Origin: Plantago ovata
Lineage: Eukaryota > Streptophyta > Magnoliopsida > Lamiales > Plantaginaceae
Direction: 5' to 3'
NCBI GenBank assembly: GCA_028274465.1
Contig: CM051458.1
Coordinates: 105,788,855-105,852,854 of the forward strand
Length of the DNA: 64,000 nt
The position numbers and the translations under genes are program-made. Positions within the stretch are counted from its first letter, which is position 1. The number at the start of each line of letters is the position of its first letter. Of this stretch, positions 1 to 16,340 are shown piece after piece. Below the pieces are notes generated by a model, which worked only from the letters and a program-made list of their open reading frames with translations, did not search any database and was not told the origin of the DNA.

Positions 1-227
1 AGTCCTTTGTATCAACATGAATCAAATTGGATTTTTGCTTGCTTTCGGCATTAGTCCTCTTTTTCTTCTGTTGCACATCATCTACAAAAACAAAAACACA
101 AACATAGACAATATTGTAAGGAACATAGGTAATAATCTTAAAAATATGGACCATAATCAGAACAAATATCAACATAGACTAAAAATAAAGATAAGAACAT
201 GGGACATATCAAACAAAATGTTATGAC

Positions 228-590
228 ATAATATAAGAAACATGGGTAATAATGTTCAAAACATGAGACATATGCTTAGAAACATGGGTAATAATTGGTA
301 GATTATGTAAAGCTGCGTCCAATATAAAAACATCGAAACGACAAAAAACAAGGATAACAACACCACGAAAACCAAAGGGGGGAAACAATAAAGGTAGTAT
401 TGTTTAGAACGTGGAGAATATTGTTGAGAACATCGGTTATATTGCTGAGAACATAGTGTATATTGCAGAGGTCAAATTTTTCATAAAAACAGAGCATTAA
501 AAACATTGAGTATATCGGTCAGAACATGGACAATATTGGCTAGAACATGGGCAATATTGTACAGAACATGGCGAATATCGCTGAACATAA
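228..590. repeat. degenerate short tandem repeat (AACATGG...AATATTG units)
   Basis: A core like GAACATGGNCAATATTG recurs about every 25-35 bases (for example near 241, 283, 408, 432, 455, 523, 545 and 567). Copies are diverged and no unit is exact for long. No open frame of interest runs through it. It reads as a decayed minisatellite. Confidence 0.6.
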
Positions 591-1592
591 AAAATTCATG
601 AGATGAATATAAATCTACATCTAGATGCAAAATCACTCCAATTCAGCATCACTCCAAACACATTCACAAGTATACTCGATTACTTCATCAAACAATAAAC
701 CTCAATCTAGTAAATACAAGGAAAAACTATGAAGAAACAATTCATCAAACAGGTAGTGTGCATTAGAAGTTACAAGGCAGATAAGTGTATACCAGAGCAA
801 CAAGCAACAACGCCATCTAAGAATCAAATCATTGGTCATCTAAAAGGATTAACACCATAGCACACCATAGCACTAACTGAGGAACACTAACTACATGGTC
901 ATCTTCTGCCAATTATCATTATAAACACCTAGCCATCGATCCAATATTTATAGTCATTATAATTCAATTTATTAAGTGATCATCTACATCATCATGGCCA
1001 TGGTGTTACCATGTGAAAGAAGAGCAGTTAAAGGAAACAATTGAAGATTCGTTGAGGTGGGATCGTTACGGACGGCATGACGGAGTAGTTCTAGGTTTTC
1101 ACGGTGGGCTACTCTCGGCTACAGGGCGACGGATACTACACCGCCATCTACGCCGCCGCCGCCTCCGCCGTCTCCCCCATCGACGCCGCACATATGCTGA
1201 GAGAAGAGAGAAGAAAAGAATGTAAGAGAGGAGTGAGAAAGAAAGAGAAGAATCGATCGATTCTGTATCTGTCTGTCAGAGATAAAAAGAAAGAAGGATA
1301 ATTTCACAAAGAACCCTATATGTATGAGTTATTACCTTTTTGCCACCGAATTTTTGTTGACTTTTATTAATTGCATAATAGTCCGGTCTCTCTATAAGTT
1401 AAAAAGAGACGGTCTCTTATGGTACTTTGCAAAATAAAATAGGAATTGGGATCTAATCCTTAAATAACTTATAATATTGAAATTAATTAGGAATTGAGTT
1501 GCATCAGCTATATAAACAGCTATATAAGTTAAGCTGTCGTATCAAATTGTCCACCAAGCTTGTACTCGTAATCAACAAGAAAAGTAAGTAAG
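591..1592. other. intergenic stretch with a TATA-like box upstream of the first stomatin-like gene
   Basis: I recognise no gene here. A short GC-rich patch (about 1070-1200) holds small overlapping open frames rich in Arg or Ala, without family resemblance. TATATAAA at 1509-1516, about 77 bases before the ATG at 1593, is the best core-promoter candidate. Confidence 0.4.
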
Positions 1593-5030
<3,438 letters not shown>

Positions 5031-5361
5031 TATTTTCATATTTTGTTACCTAGTAGCTAGTTTCCTTTGAATTTAGAAAATTATATTATCACTATGAGAA
5101 GTGAAATTGGATACTCTTAATTACAAGATAGTGTATCAATGCCTAATTTGATTATGCACAACATTATTAGTAGATAGACTCGTTGTCGTTGAGTATATCA
5201 TAAATATGTCATATATATTTCTTCGTTTAAAACTATATATCCGTTCTCGCATATTATCCTTTCGATGTGTTAAGCGTTGAACGCGTTTAATTTGTAGATA
5301 TTTAAACTATATAAATTATATCACTTTAGGGGTTTAAAAGGCCTCCTTAGATTAACAATTA
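5031..5361. other. 3' flank of the stomatin-like gene, no gene seen
   Basis: AT-rich sequence. Around 5098-5160 it repeats words from exon 3 and its flanking intron of the same gene (AGAAGTGAAATT and ACTCTTAATTACAAGATAGTG occur in both), suggesting a small downstream duplication of the exon 3 region. Confidence 0.4.
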
Positions 5362-5612
5362 CTCCCTCCGGCCCAGTCATTTATTTACGTTTGTTTATTG
5401 ACTTTTTTGGCGTTCCGTTTGACCACTAATAAATCCTAAATCTTAACGAAAAAATAATTAATGAAATTATATAATGAAAGTAGAGATACTATATTTTCAT
5501 AATATACTTTTATAAATTAATATTTCGTTATATTTTAGGAGTAAACGGGGGTCAAACTGAGCATAAAAAAGTCAACAAAACCAAACGTAAATAAATGATT
5601 AAGACTGATGAG
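5362..5612. mobile_element. Stowaway-like MITE
   Basis: The left end starts CTCCCTCCGGCCCAGTCATT. The internal inverted repeat pairs TTATTTACGTTTG with CAAACGTAAATAA near the right end. TA dinucleotides flank both ends (5360-5361 and 5613-5614), as expected for Tc1/mariner-type insertion. The outermost right end is degenerate (GACTGATGAG). Confidence 0.75.
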
Positions 5613-6042
5613 TACATATTAGGCCAACTTTTAAGTTTTTGGGTTGACTATTGAATATTTACGAAATTGCAAACTAAAATACAAAATCAAATATGGCCTT
5701 AGTGTATTCAATATACTAGAAATCGCATCACACGCTACGCGTGTGAAGCGTAATTTTGTAAAAGATTATTGTTTTATCAAATAATGTATTGAAATGAATG
5801 GAGTAAATATATAATCTTCATATAATGACTTCAAACGTAACCAAAAAATAACTAATTGAGTCATTAAACTTAACACTAATGGTGTCCTATAAATGTATAT
5901 AGTTTTTGTAGTTATGCAACTAATCGTTTTGAATTGAACAATATTAGACATACGAAAAGTATTTTTTCGATGAGTCAAGAACCATTAGTATCCTCAGGTT
6001 CATTATTATCAGAGCTAAATTGACGTTTTGGTAAATAAAATA

Positions 6043-6303
6043 TTTTTCCGTCCAATATATAATAAGTGTAACATTTGGTTTTATAATTGACTTTTTCGAG
6101 GATTAGTTTGACCTTAAATTAATTGTAAATCATTTAAGTAAAATAATAGAAAGAAATTATATTATGAAAATATAAACATTCTAGTTTTATGATATGATAT
6201 TTTTAATTATTTTATCGTATGATTTAAGAATAATTTAAAGTTAAAATGACCATTGAAAAAGTCAACTAAATCAAGTATTACATTTATTATTGGACAGAGG
6301 AAC
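6043..6303. mobile_element. Stowaway-like MITE, older copy
   Basis: Inverted ends read GTCCAATATATAATAAGTG on the left and, complemented from the right, GTCCAATAATAAATGTAATA. TA flanks both sides (6041-6042 and 6304-6305). About 261 bp, AT-rich, no coding capacity. A different subfamily from the copy at 5362. Confidence 0.65.
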
Positions 6304-6417
6304 TATGTCTTTTTTACATAATAACATATCATGGTTATTTTTAAATAAGTATAGTACAACCATACAACTTTATATTAAAAATAAAGATTTAAGAAGAGAA
6401 TAAATAAAAAGAAAAAA

Positions 6418-6865
6418 ATTACGTCAATAATATTCGAACCTAACACCTTCAACTAAAATAATGATATTCGAACCAAACACCTTCAATAAAAATAATAATA
6501 CAAATAAAGGAGAAAAATCACGTCAGCAGGATTCGAACCCTACACCTTTTTGATAGTAGTATATAACCAAACAGTGAGAAAATTGAAGCAGTCATTAAAT
6601 TGGTTGAATTTAATTTCAATTTGAATCTAATCCGTTAATCTTATTACTCAATTCAATCTGGTGCGTACATGTGTCAATCTTAAGTATAGATGTCATGGTG
6701 TTCGAACCCCTTAGCGTAATATTTTTTCTCTTTTTTCTTCTTCATTATGTAGAAAGGTCGTGGGTTCGAATCAACTCGGCGTAATATTTTCTCTCTTTTT
6801 TCTTATTGATTATTTAGAAAAGACTTGGGTCCCGAAATTAATTTTCTATGTCTTACCATCCGCTC
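6418..6865. repeat. dispersed repeat with TTCGAAcc motifs; inverted relative at 47135-47402
   Basis: From 6607 to 6865 the sequence matches the reverse complement of 47135-47402 over about 250 bases, including GTGCGTACATGTGTCAATC and two units of a TTCGAA block followed by GGCGTAATATTTT and a TCTCTTTTTT tract. Further TTCGAACC blocks occur in the opposite sense at 6430-6545. The motif resembles a Pol III B box (GGTTCGANNCC), so a SINE-derived origin is possible, but I see no matching A box. Confidence 0.55.
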
Positions 6866-7139
6866 GACAAATTTAAGAGATGAAATAATTCTACTATTTT
6901 TTTTATCTAACTTTCAAATTGATGGTGATATAAGTTTTATTAGATTTAGAAAAATTAAATTTTTTTATTCGAATCTTCTATTAATGACGATGGGGCAAAG
7001 GTGGTGTTGTGGGGAAAACATATTTATTTCTCTTTTTCTCTTTTACGTTTTTTTCCCTTTAAAACGAGACTAAACCAAAAGTTACCTCAGAGGTGAACCA
7101 TCAGGACCCCGTATAACATCTTGGATCCTGCGATCCAAG

Positions 7140-9400
7140 ACCCCGTATACTAAAGCTGTTAATGTAGTTACTGTGCAGAGTGGTCCTATCTTGCAGAGTG
7201 ATCATAGAAGAAATCTGGTAAAGCCTGTGACAGATTGTGAGATATATGATGCGCTGAAAATGATTGGGGATGATAGAGCCCCGGGTATAGATGGCTTCTC
7301 TTCCAAAATTTTTAAAGATGACTGGGCAATTATAGGAAGTGAAGTGAGTGAAGCAGTTAAAGATTTCTTTGCTACTGGCAGATTGTTAAAGAGCATCACC
7401 ACAACTCTGATAACAATTATTCCTAAGAGTCCTACAGCCACAACAGTGAAGGACTATCGCCCCATAGCCTGTTGTACGGTTATGTACAAAATTATATCGA
7501 AAATAATTACTAATCGGATGAGTGAAGTGATGGGTTATCTTGTTGGAAAGGAACAAGCTGCTTTTGTTCCTAATCGATCCATCCATGATAATACGGTGCT
7601 TGCGCAAGAACTGATAAGGGGATATGGGCAGAAAGGCATGTCATCTAGGTGTATGCTTAAAATTGATCTACAAAAAGCATACGATTCAGTCTCTTGGACC
7701 TTCTTGGAACAGCTTTTACGTGCATATGGCTTTCCAAGTCCTTTTGTTTCGTGGATTTTTACATGTTATTCCTCAGTTTCATATCAGATTTGTGTCAATG
7801 GGCAACCTACTGATCCATTTGATGGGAAGAAATGATTACGCCAAGGAGATCCGGTCTCTCCGTACCTGTTCGTATTGTGTATGGAGTACTTGAGTCGAAT
7901 GCTAGCTACGTTGAGGCATCATAAAGATTTCAGGTATCATCCTAGATGTAAAGAGCTAGGCATTACACATCTAATGTTTGCCGATGATCTACTTTTGTTT
8001 TCTAAAGGGACTTTGAAATCTGTTTGTGCGCTCCTTGAGGTGTTTGAGGATTTCTGTAATACTTCTGGGCTAGTTGCTAACAAACAGAAAAGTGAAGTCT
8101 ATTTTTCGGGGGTGAGTGATGCAAACAGGAAAAGTATTGTTGACTTTGCACAGTTAGGTGAAGGGGAACTGCCTTTTAGGTATTTAGGCGTCCCGCTAAA
8201 TGCCAAGAGATTGACAGTCGTGCAATACCAAGCTCTTATTGAAAAGATGGTGAGCCGTATAAGACATTGGACAGCAAGATTCTTGACTTACGGAGGCAGA
8301 TTACAGCTGATCCAGAGTGTATTGTTTTCTGTGCAAAACTATTGGAGCCAGTTATTCCATTTTCCCAAAAAAGTTCTCAAAATGGTAAATGCGATTTGTA
8401 GACAGTTTCTATGGTCAGGAGGGTTGGAAGGACGAAGAGCCCCTGTAGCTTGGGATAGTGTTTGCAAGCCAAAAACGGAGGGAGGATTGGGTTTGGTTAA
8501 TCTGGAGGGTTGGAACAGGACTTGTATGGCCAAACTGTTATGGGCTGTGCATTTAAAGGCTGATAAATTGTGGATCAAGTGGATCCATATTTATTATGTG
8601 AAGAATCAGGACATTATGGAGATGAGTGCACCAAGCCAAGCATCTTATTTCTTTAAGAAGTTGCTCAAGGTTAGAGATAAGGTGAAGGATTCAATGGTCT
8701 GGCAGCAAATGCTTATGACACAGAAGTTTGATATGAAGAAAGCTTACAGTTGTTTTGTGAATGTATGTCCTAAGGTGCAATGGAGAGAGCTTATGTGCGG
8801 GAATCAAGCTACACCGCGTGCTCGATTCATTCTGTGGTTAACACTATGGGGGAGGATGGCAACCAAGGATAGGCTGCTCAAATTTGGAGTTCAAGTTTCT
8901 GATATGTGTGCAATGTGTGGTTTGGAGAATGAGACATTGGAACATGTCATGATGAGTTGCCCTGCAGCAAAGAAACTGTGGAGTTCTCTCTTTCTCTGGT
9001 TGGATAAGCAAGTTATAGGAGGAAATTGGCAGTATTTTATAGAACAATTGTGCAGGGGAAGTAAAAGGCAGAATGCACGAGGCAAGTTTTTTAAAACTGT
9101 AGCAACTGAGCTGATTTACCAAATATGGCAGGAAAGAAATAGAAGAGTTTTTGAAGAAAAGAAAACAGAGCTACAGAATATACTACACACTGCTATTAGG
9201 AAGTCTATAGGGCGCTGTTATCACAAAAAGAATTTTGCACAGTACATAGATTCTTTACAGCAGATGCCGCTATGTAATTAGTTTGTCTGTTTTGGTAGTT
9301 GAGGTCCAATTTTGGATAGATAGAGGTTGGATGCAATAGTTTGTAACTCTGAGTTGGTTGTACTTTGTTGCTATGGAAATAAAAGCTATCTTTGTTTCTA
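7140..9400 (+). mobile_element. 5'-truncated plant L1-like LINE (reverse transcriptase plus zf-RVT)
   Basis: One reading frame from 7173 to 9281 encodes a non-LTR reverse transcriptase, broken only by a TGA at 7833-7835 just before LRQGDPVSPYLF. Landmarks are DYRPIACC, KIDLQKAYDSV with the first catalytic Asp, and FADDLLLFSKG with the catalytic Asp pair. The C terminus has a zf-RVT-type Cys/His region (CAMCGLENETLEHVMMSCP). No endonuclease domain precedes it, so the copy is 5' truncated. The 3' end is near 9400, after TTTGTTTCTAAAAAGA. The flanking duplication was not resolved. With one nonsense codon the copy is young but dead. Confidence 0.85.
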
Positions 9401-9832
9401 AAAAGAGTGGCCAATGTGTTTGATTTCTATACAGCCCACCTGTGTTCGAATCCTACGTACAACGAATTTTTTTTTAATTGAATTAAATAAATATGAGCTG
9501 CCACATGTTTGATGAGTGAAAATTGCCACGTGTCAACCAATTGAATAAGTTGCAAAAAATGGTGCCACATAGGAAAGAGAGTGTTGAGATTATGCTAATT
9601 GAAGAGAATGATATAGTACTTGTGGTGGGTTACTAAACGGGCTAATCGGAGCATATATCTGATCTGAATATGGGCCAATTTGGGCTGAACTATTCAAAGA
9701 AGCCCATTATCCTCTCATGTCTAATCTTTTCATCATCATCAGAATTATCTATCTACCGAATAATCGAATTACTCTCACCGGCAGCTTGAGCTTGAAGAAG
9801 AAACAAACAAACAAAAACTCTCTGCTTCTTCA
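9401..9832. other. 5' flank of the TPR gene
   Basis: No coding sequence recognised. The region contains another TTCGAATCC motif near 9445 and a purine-rich leader (AAACAAACAAACAAAAAC, about 9801-9818) just before the ATG, typical of a plant 5' UTR. Confidence 0.4.
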
Positions 9833-12800
9833 ATGGCTTCTCTACTCTCTTCAGACTTTTCGACGTTGAGGTATACACTGTTAATTCATATACTCGTTCA
9901 TTTACCGTTTAGATAATTATTATTTTCATTCTAATTACTCGAAGCTGCGGCATGTCAATTGGATTTCCTTACATTGTTTTTACAACCAGCAGTCAGCTTT
10001 CATTTATCTTAGGACGAATAATTACGGTGCAACTGTGTATTGATTCTAGAATTTAAGTGCGATTGTCAAAAGTTCCAGTTGATATTTTTTTAATTATAAT
10101 TGTGAAACTGGATGCTAGTTTTTTTTACAATTAGCAGTCAATTTGATTTATCATAGGAAGTGGAATTTAATCTGGACGAATAAATATCTGCAACTGTGTA
10201 TTGATTGATATAGAAGCTTATCACTTTTGTTATTTGGTGATGGTTTATACCTGATGTTCAATTCATTCCTTTTTCTTTTTTTTTTTCTTTTCTTTTTTCA
10301 GGATTAAACAGATCTATGTAAGAGCACAATCGAACCACGTCCAGTTCCAGCGTTGCCGTCCCAACACAAGTATCACGTTTCCAAGATGCAGGCGCTTTTT
10401 GGGGATTTTTGCCAGTCCTCGCTCATTAGATGTTAGTGGCGAAAGTAGTACAGGACATCTGGCTTTGGATCCAACCAATTTCCAAAGGTACACACTTAAC
10501 TTAATATTGTGGCATGTACAAGTGGTTGGTAAGAGATAATTTTGGCTGTGTTAGCCTCTGTTACGTAATTCTTTCACATTTTGTGATGTAGTATCTGAAA
10601 TATGTACTTCCACTCCCCACCACCATAGGTTGTTGCTATTTTATGTTCTAAACCAGTCTATGCATTTTTCTTTTGCTTTCTAGAGTCTAGATTCGACTTC
10701 AAGAAGCAAATTCTTTGTGTTTTTCTCTCCTAGTATAACTAGGACATTCATTTGCCTCTGGTTGCAGGTCCAAATTGTTCGATGACTGCTCAGTGGATCC
10801 GTCTGAAAGTGACATTAAAGATCTTGAAAAGCAACTTGAGGATCTCTTTCATGAAATCAAGACTATGATAAGAATGGGGAAGGAAGATAATGCAGCAGAC
10901 TTACTTAGGGCAAATTATGAAGCTGTCAAGGAACAGGTGGATTCTGGTGCCCGTGGTATTGAAGAAGCTGCGGTTCTCGATGTAATAGCCTTAGGTTACA
11001 TGGCACTTGGAGACTTGGGCACTGTTGGATCCCTAATGCATGTGGTAATATAACTAGCAACAAAGTTTAGGTACATTATATTTGATTTATTTTTTCAGGT
11101 TGGATTATTTGATGCCACAATTTTACTTTTGGCCTGTCTGGTCACAAATACAATGAGCCACTTTATAATTCACGCATGCATAATAAGTGTGACAAAATAG
11201 ATATATTTATGCCAGTTGGGAACTTATGTAATTAGCTAACAAGAAATTTGTTTCTGAAAGAAAGTGAGTTGTTTATTCTTCACATTGTTTCTCCACTTCC
11301 CACATTTTTTTTGCTTTCTTTTGTTTTCACTGTTTTGCTATTTCCCTTTCCATATTGCACTCTGTGAAGATATGAATTTCACTCGTGTCATTGATCGTGC
11401 CTTTGAAATCTATAATATCGTGTGGCCTTTCATGTTTTTCCAGTTGAAAGGGATTGTGGATGGGTTAAAGGATGAGGAGCTGCTTCTTGATTCAATACTC
11501 ATGCATATGGGAAGTTTGTGTGCCAAGTTGGAAAAGTTTGAGGCATCAATTGGTTTCTACAGGAGATCTTTAGAAATTATGGAAAGAAAATATGGTAGGT
11601 TGCTTTCCTGGTGTTTGTTAATTGTTACCAAATTCGACTTTCTCGTCTTGTGTGCATCTATTCCTTTTCTGGATGTGAATCTCCTGGTTTAGTTTGTCCA
11701 TGCCTAATTCTCATCATTTTAGAATGATATTGTTATGAATTTACTGTGAGTTATCTTCTATAGAATCATGATTGCGTATTTTCCCCTGTAGGGAGTAGGA
11801 GTTCATTTCTATCTACGCCGTTGATGGGACTGGCTAAAGTTCAGGAAATTAGTGGTAGAGCATCGGAGGCTATAGCAACATACCACAGAGTTATTAAACT
11901 GTTAGAGTCTTGCAAGACTGGAGAGGGCGAGAAGTTGGTGTTGCCATTAAGTGCACTAGGTGATCTTCTACTGAAAGAGGGAAAAGCTTCAGAAGCTGAG
12001 CGCCTTTTCAGCAGGTTAAATTTGTTTCCTATGTGTTTTAAAACACAAGGCTTTTGTTTCTGATAGTTGACATTTGACAGTCTCTTTCTCTTTGCAACAG
12101 AGTTGTAGATATACATGCGAGGTCATATGGTGAGAAAGACGGAAGAGTTGGAATGACTCTGTGTTCCTTGGCCAAGGTTAAATGTGCTAAAGGTGAATGA
12201 ACTAATGCCGAATTGTTTCACGTGAATTTATTTCTTCATTAAATGATCCATTTACTACCTCCATTTTCCAACTGTAGGATGATCTCTTAATTGTCTAGTT
12301 CTACTACTTTTGATCTGATCTGCACATGCATGACTAGAATGGCTGATGCCATTAAGCTCTCGAGTACATATTATCACACCTGCATTTTTCTTTTTTGGTT
12401 TCATATTTCTTTCTGAGCATTGTCCAACTCAAGGACCATCCTCTCTAAACTCATCATTATGCCCATCTGCAGGAGATGTGAATGAGGCCATTGACCTATA
12501 CAAGAGTGCCATTAAGATCATCGTAGAGTCAAGATACAAGGCTCCGGATGACAAATTGGTGGAGATGTTGAGGATAGACTTGGCCGAGTTACTTCACTTA
12601 GTGGGGAGGTATGATTGATGTTTGATTTGGTAAATTGGCTTCTGTTCATCTTATACAGAGGATTGAGATTTACTTGCATAGTTCCATCGTTACTATGCTT
12701 GGAAATCATGCCTCTCCTTTGATCATTTTTGTGCTCCGAGATGATAATTATTACTGTGGTACAAGAGTAAAAGCTATACATAGTGATTAGTGATCCGCAC

Positions 12801-14361
12801 AGGGGCGAGCTCACCATGTAGCAAGGGGCGGCAAGTGCTCCCCTGGAATTTCAAGATGATAGTCCCTTAGTATAATTTGTACAAAATTTTCTACCGTACT
12901 ATGCAGCCCATCTGGTTAAGTACTTCGCATGTAGCAGTTTGCGCACGGTATCGAACCAGCCACATCACTTATTTTTCAATCTGTTTTTGTTCTTTTTACT
13001 TTTTGGGTTTGGGGAGCACTCAGACTCAGTGTTATGCAAAAAAATTGTTCTTTTTCTTTTTACTTTTTTATTTTTGGGTTTTAGGAGCACATTTTTATTT
13101 ATAAACATGCATATTTTTTCATTCTTTCAAGATTTCATTTTTTTATTAAATTTTGGCTTGAACTTTTAGGTAACTTTTTGGTTTATGTATGATTTGTATG
13201 TGCGTGAGAAATATTAATGAACTATATTTAATCATACTATGGTATGTGTGGCTTATGGTAATGTGATAACTAAAGCTAAATTTTTTATTTACCGGATGAA
13301 AAAATCTTTAACATTTTGACTTTTTATTGGTAGAAGTATTGATATTCTTTAAATTAAGTTAATTTTACAATTAAATTTATTATATGGCATCTTTGTTTCT
13401 AAAGTGTAATTTATTTTTAAAAAAGTTGTGCTCCCCTAACTACAATTTCTGCGTTCGCCCCTGGATCCGCAATCAAAAAAATTTATCATAACAATTAGTA
13501 AGCTAGTATCATAAGACTTTTAGTTATACTTTTATTCTCATTATATCTACTTTCTCTATTTTACAATTTCTGATCTTTTCATTCTTACAAAATCTCTTTT
13601 TCTACCAGAGGACAAGAAGGCCGAGCCATATTGGAAGAATGCTTGGTAGTATCTGAGAAATCAAAAGGAAAGGAGCATCCCAGCTCAGTACAGCACCTTA
13701 TGAATCTTGCAATATCTTATTCACGCTCTAAAAATTTTGCTGAAGCTGAGCGGTTGCTGACGATAAGCTTGCAAATAATGGCAAGGTCTTTACCACCTGA
13801 TGATCCATCCATTACCTATCCCATGTTACATCTAGCAGTTACTCTGTACAACTTACATCGTGATGAAGAGGCAGAAACTCTTGCCTTAAATGTTTTGCAC
13901 ATCCGTGAGAAGGCATTTGGAAATGAATCTTTACCAGTTGGTATGACCATAGTAATTATTTCCTGAATAATGAAATTTATCTATATATTACACTTTATAA
14001 CTCTTCCTTTTGTGGGTTTCTTGGTCACTTCTATGTTTTGCTTTAAGGAATGCTACGTAAATTCTTTACTCCAGTTGCCTAATTTTTCATTTGTAAATCC
14101 TATTTGACAGGAGAGGCACTTGACTGTTTGGTGTCTATCCAGTCTCGGCTTGAGAAAGATGACAGTGAGTTAGTGGAACTGCTGAAGAGGGTTTTGAAAA
14201 TTCAAGAGACAGCTTTTGGCCCTGAGAGTGAGGAGATCATAGAAACCCTAAAGAAAATTGTATACTTCTTGGATAAAGGAGGGATGAAAAATGAGAAATA
14301 CCATCTGCAGAGAAGATTATCCGTGCTGAGGGATAAACACAAAAACAAGGTTATGTATTAG
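9833..14361 (+). CDS. TPR protein, kinesin-light-chain/nephrocystin-like, probably plastid-targeted
   Basis: Nine exons join in consistent phase into 561 residues: 9833-9870, 10302-10487, 10768-11044, 11444-11594, 11792-12014, 12101-12192, 12473-12608, 13609-13940 and 14111-14361. The first 55 or so residues are rich in Ser, Arg and Phe, like a chloroplast transit peptide. Helical repeats follow, including SKNFAEAERLLTISLQIM, DEEAETLALNVLHIREKAFG and GKASEAERLFSRVVDIHARS, spaced like TPRs of the kinesin-light-chain type. TPRs are protein-interaction scaffolds; the partner cannot be read from sequence. All introns are GT-AG. Intron 7 is enlarged by a hAT-type insertion at 12800. No lesion is visible, so the gene is probably functional. 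Confidence 0.85.
12800..13463. mobile_element. non-autonomous hAT-type element with 8-bp TSD
   Basis: Perfect direct repeats GATCCGCA flank it (12792-12799 and 13464-13471). The ends are inverted: CAGGGGCGAGCTCA on the left and, complemented from the right, CAGGGGCGAACGCAG. The interior (664 bp in all) has no transposase. It lies wholly within intron 7 of the TPR gene and does not disturb splice sites. Confidence 0.9.
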
Positions 14362-14529
14362 GAGATGTTACCTTGTGGTGCATAACTAGTAGAGTTGACT
14401 TCTATCAATCAACCACAAGCTGAAGTAGCTGGATTCCGCAGACTGACTGACTACCCAATTGCTGTAAGCACCTCTCTACGGAATTCAGGTATTGAGCAAT
14501 TTAATGATGATGCAAAATTGCAAATGTGC

Positions 14530-14896
14530 AATCTTGCCAATCTATTTCTTTAGCTTGCTGGTTAATTTTAAAAAACATATACTTCCAAGGCTATCTTGAA
14601 ATCCAAATAATGTACTGTACTATCTAAAGCTTATTTAACTAGTTGACTCTCAGAAAATTTGCATTCTGACAAAGGTGCATTTTATATAATGGATTTAACA
14701 TCCCAGCTGTAATTTCAACTAAGAAGCTAGTATTTTAGAAGTAGATACAGGACACTCAAATTTTTTCTGCTGCATCCGTTCACAAATACTGATTGGGTAT
14801 CCATAGACTTTTATGGCAGAAATGACCCTTCTGCCCGTTTCTTGTGTCCAAAAGTTTTATTCTTGTTTTGTGACAGTCTTGAGCTTTTTCTATGTA
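14530..14896. repeat. direct repeat, copy A (empty site)
   Basis: About 367 bp beginning AATCTTGCCAATCTATTTC, located just 3' of the TPR gene. It matches 18828-19791 almost base for base, except that copy B contains a ~587-bp insertion at TTGACTCTCA (14646-14655 here). Copy A preserves the uninterrupted site. Confidence 0.9.
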
Positions 14897-15288
14897 TACA
14901 AATTCTTGTTTAAGACCTAACTAATCCATGAGACCATGAGACCAATATGAATTAGTTAATCTGGATCAATCCATTTTAATCCATCGAGTTTAGTGTAATC
15001 TCGCGGATCTTAGCAGTTTCGGGTCAGACAAACGGGTCTGAGTTGTTGGTTTGGTATAAATATGTAAAAACCCGATCAAATCCCATTTTTTTTTCCTCTG
15101 CGTTTTCTACTACTCTTTCCGTCTTCTTCTTCGTTTCTCTGACAGAGACGGAAAACCTCTCCGATTAGCGTAATGTTCTCGTTTCTTCACCCTCTACATC
15201 TATTTCACCTCGATTTTACTTGTTTATGGAAGTTTTTGGTGTGTTATAGTGCTCGATTTGTTGGAGACGAAGCTTTATCTCATCAACA

Positions 15289-16340
15289 ATGGCGGATTTG
15301 AAAGCTAGAGGTGATTCTCCAGTGAAATCAGGCAGCGAAGCTAGGGTTTTTAACACTGAAGATCATGTACAGCGGAAATTGAAAAGAGTGGCTGATTCTA
15401 ACGCCAAAGGTAACTATACGATTGTTTTAGTGTTTTTGCTATGATTTGGAGTTCAATTTGGTTGTTGTATCGTTTTCAATAGATTTTGTTGATTTGTGTT
15501 TGATTTTAGTTGGATTCTATGTTTCCAAATGTTTGAGGTTGTTTGCATAAATGTTCTACTTTATGTGGCTTGTATATTGTTGTTTTTCAATGCTCCTGCT
15601 AGCTTAAGGTTTTTTTATAAATGTATTAGGTTTTCTGGGGATTCGTTAAGGTTTCCACTGGTTAATGTTAAGGTTTAATCATGATTATACAGCTGGAGCA
15701 TTATACTGTTTTATTTTCAGGTCGCAAAAGATGAATTTATGCTAGATCTCGTGGAGCGTATGTATTGGCAATGGGACATGTTCCTGATGTAGTTATAGAG
15801 CAGGGGTGGCCGAGTGCCAACGGGGTTGAAGGAAGATGTTGCTTGTAAGAGTGGTTGTGATTATGATATTGTTCAGAAAACATATTTGATACATGTGGTT
15901 GTAACCTAACACTGTATCTTCGGTGATTGGCTGTGTGAATATGAGATATTGGTCTGTTATGTAATTGTGTTTAGGAAATATTGGAGTGAACTACAACAAT
16001 GATTGTGTGATTGGATTGGTTGAATTATTTCATTCCTCTTAATTGCTATAAAACTGTTACAGGATGGTCCAGCTTATATTCGACTTCTTGTAAGCCTTCT
16101 GCCTGACATATTTAAGGATGAAACTGTAGAATATTTGCTAGTTTTGTATGATGAGATGCTGACAGGTAACTACTAGAATGCTTGGAATTTCTTTTTATTT
16201 TTTATTATCGATCCTACCTGTCTTAAGCGGCTAAGCTCTGTCTTTCTGTTTCTATGGCAGTTAATCTGAAAAGAATCAGATTATTTTATGATACGTCTCT
16301 CAGCAACGACGATGTATATGAGTCTTTACTAAGGCAAGGA
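15289..16340 (+). pseudogene. chimeric gene remnant with V-ATPase subunit H exons
   Basis: An ATG at 15289 opens a 40-residue exon (15289-15409, MADLKARGDSPVKSG...) that I do not recognise. The next open stretch at 15721 meets a stop in the phase of exon 1. Exons at 16063-16165 and from 16261 are a clear match to V-ATPase subunit H (VMA13, regulatory HEAT-repeat subunit of the V1 sector): [32 protein letters not shown], and LKRIRLFYDTSLSNDDVYES. The family continues with a WKGNW-type block, which has decayed here. The subunit H N terminus is missing and replaced by foreign sequence. A transduplicated fragment is the simplest explanation. Confidence 0.7.

Noticed and set aside
7875..9281. Separate second LINE protein
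   Set aside because: It is in the same frame as 7173-7832; only a single TGA separates them, and RT motifs run straight across.
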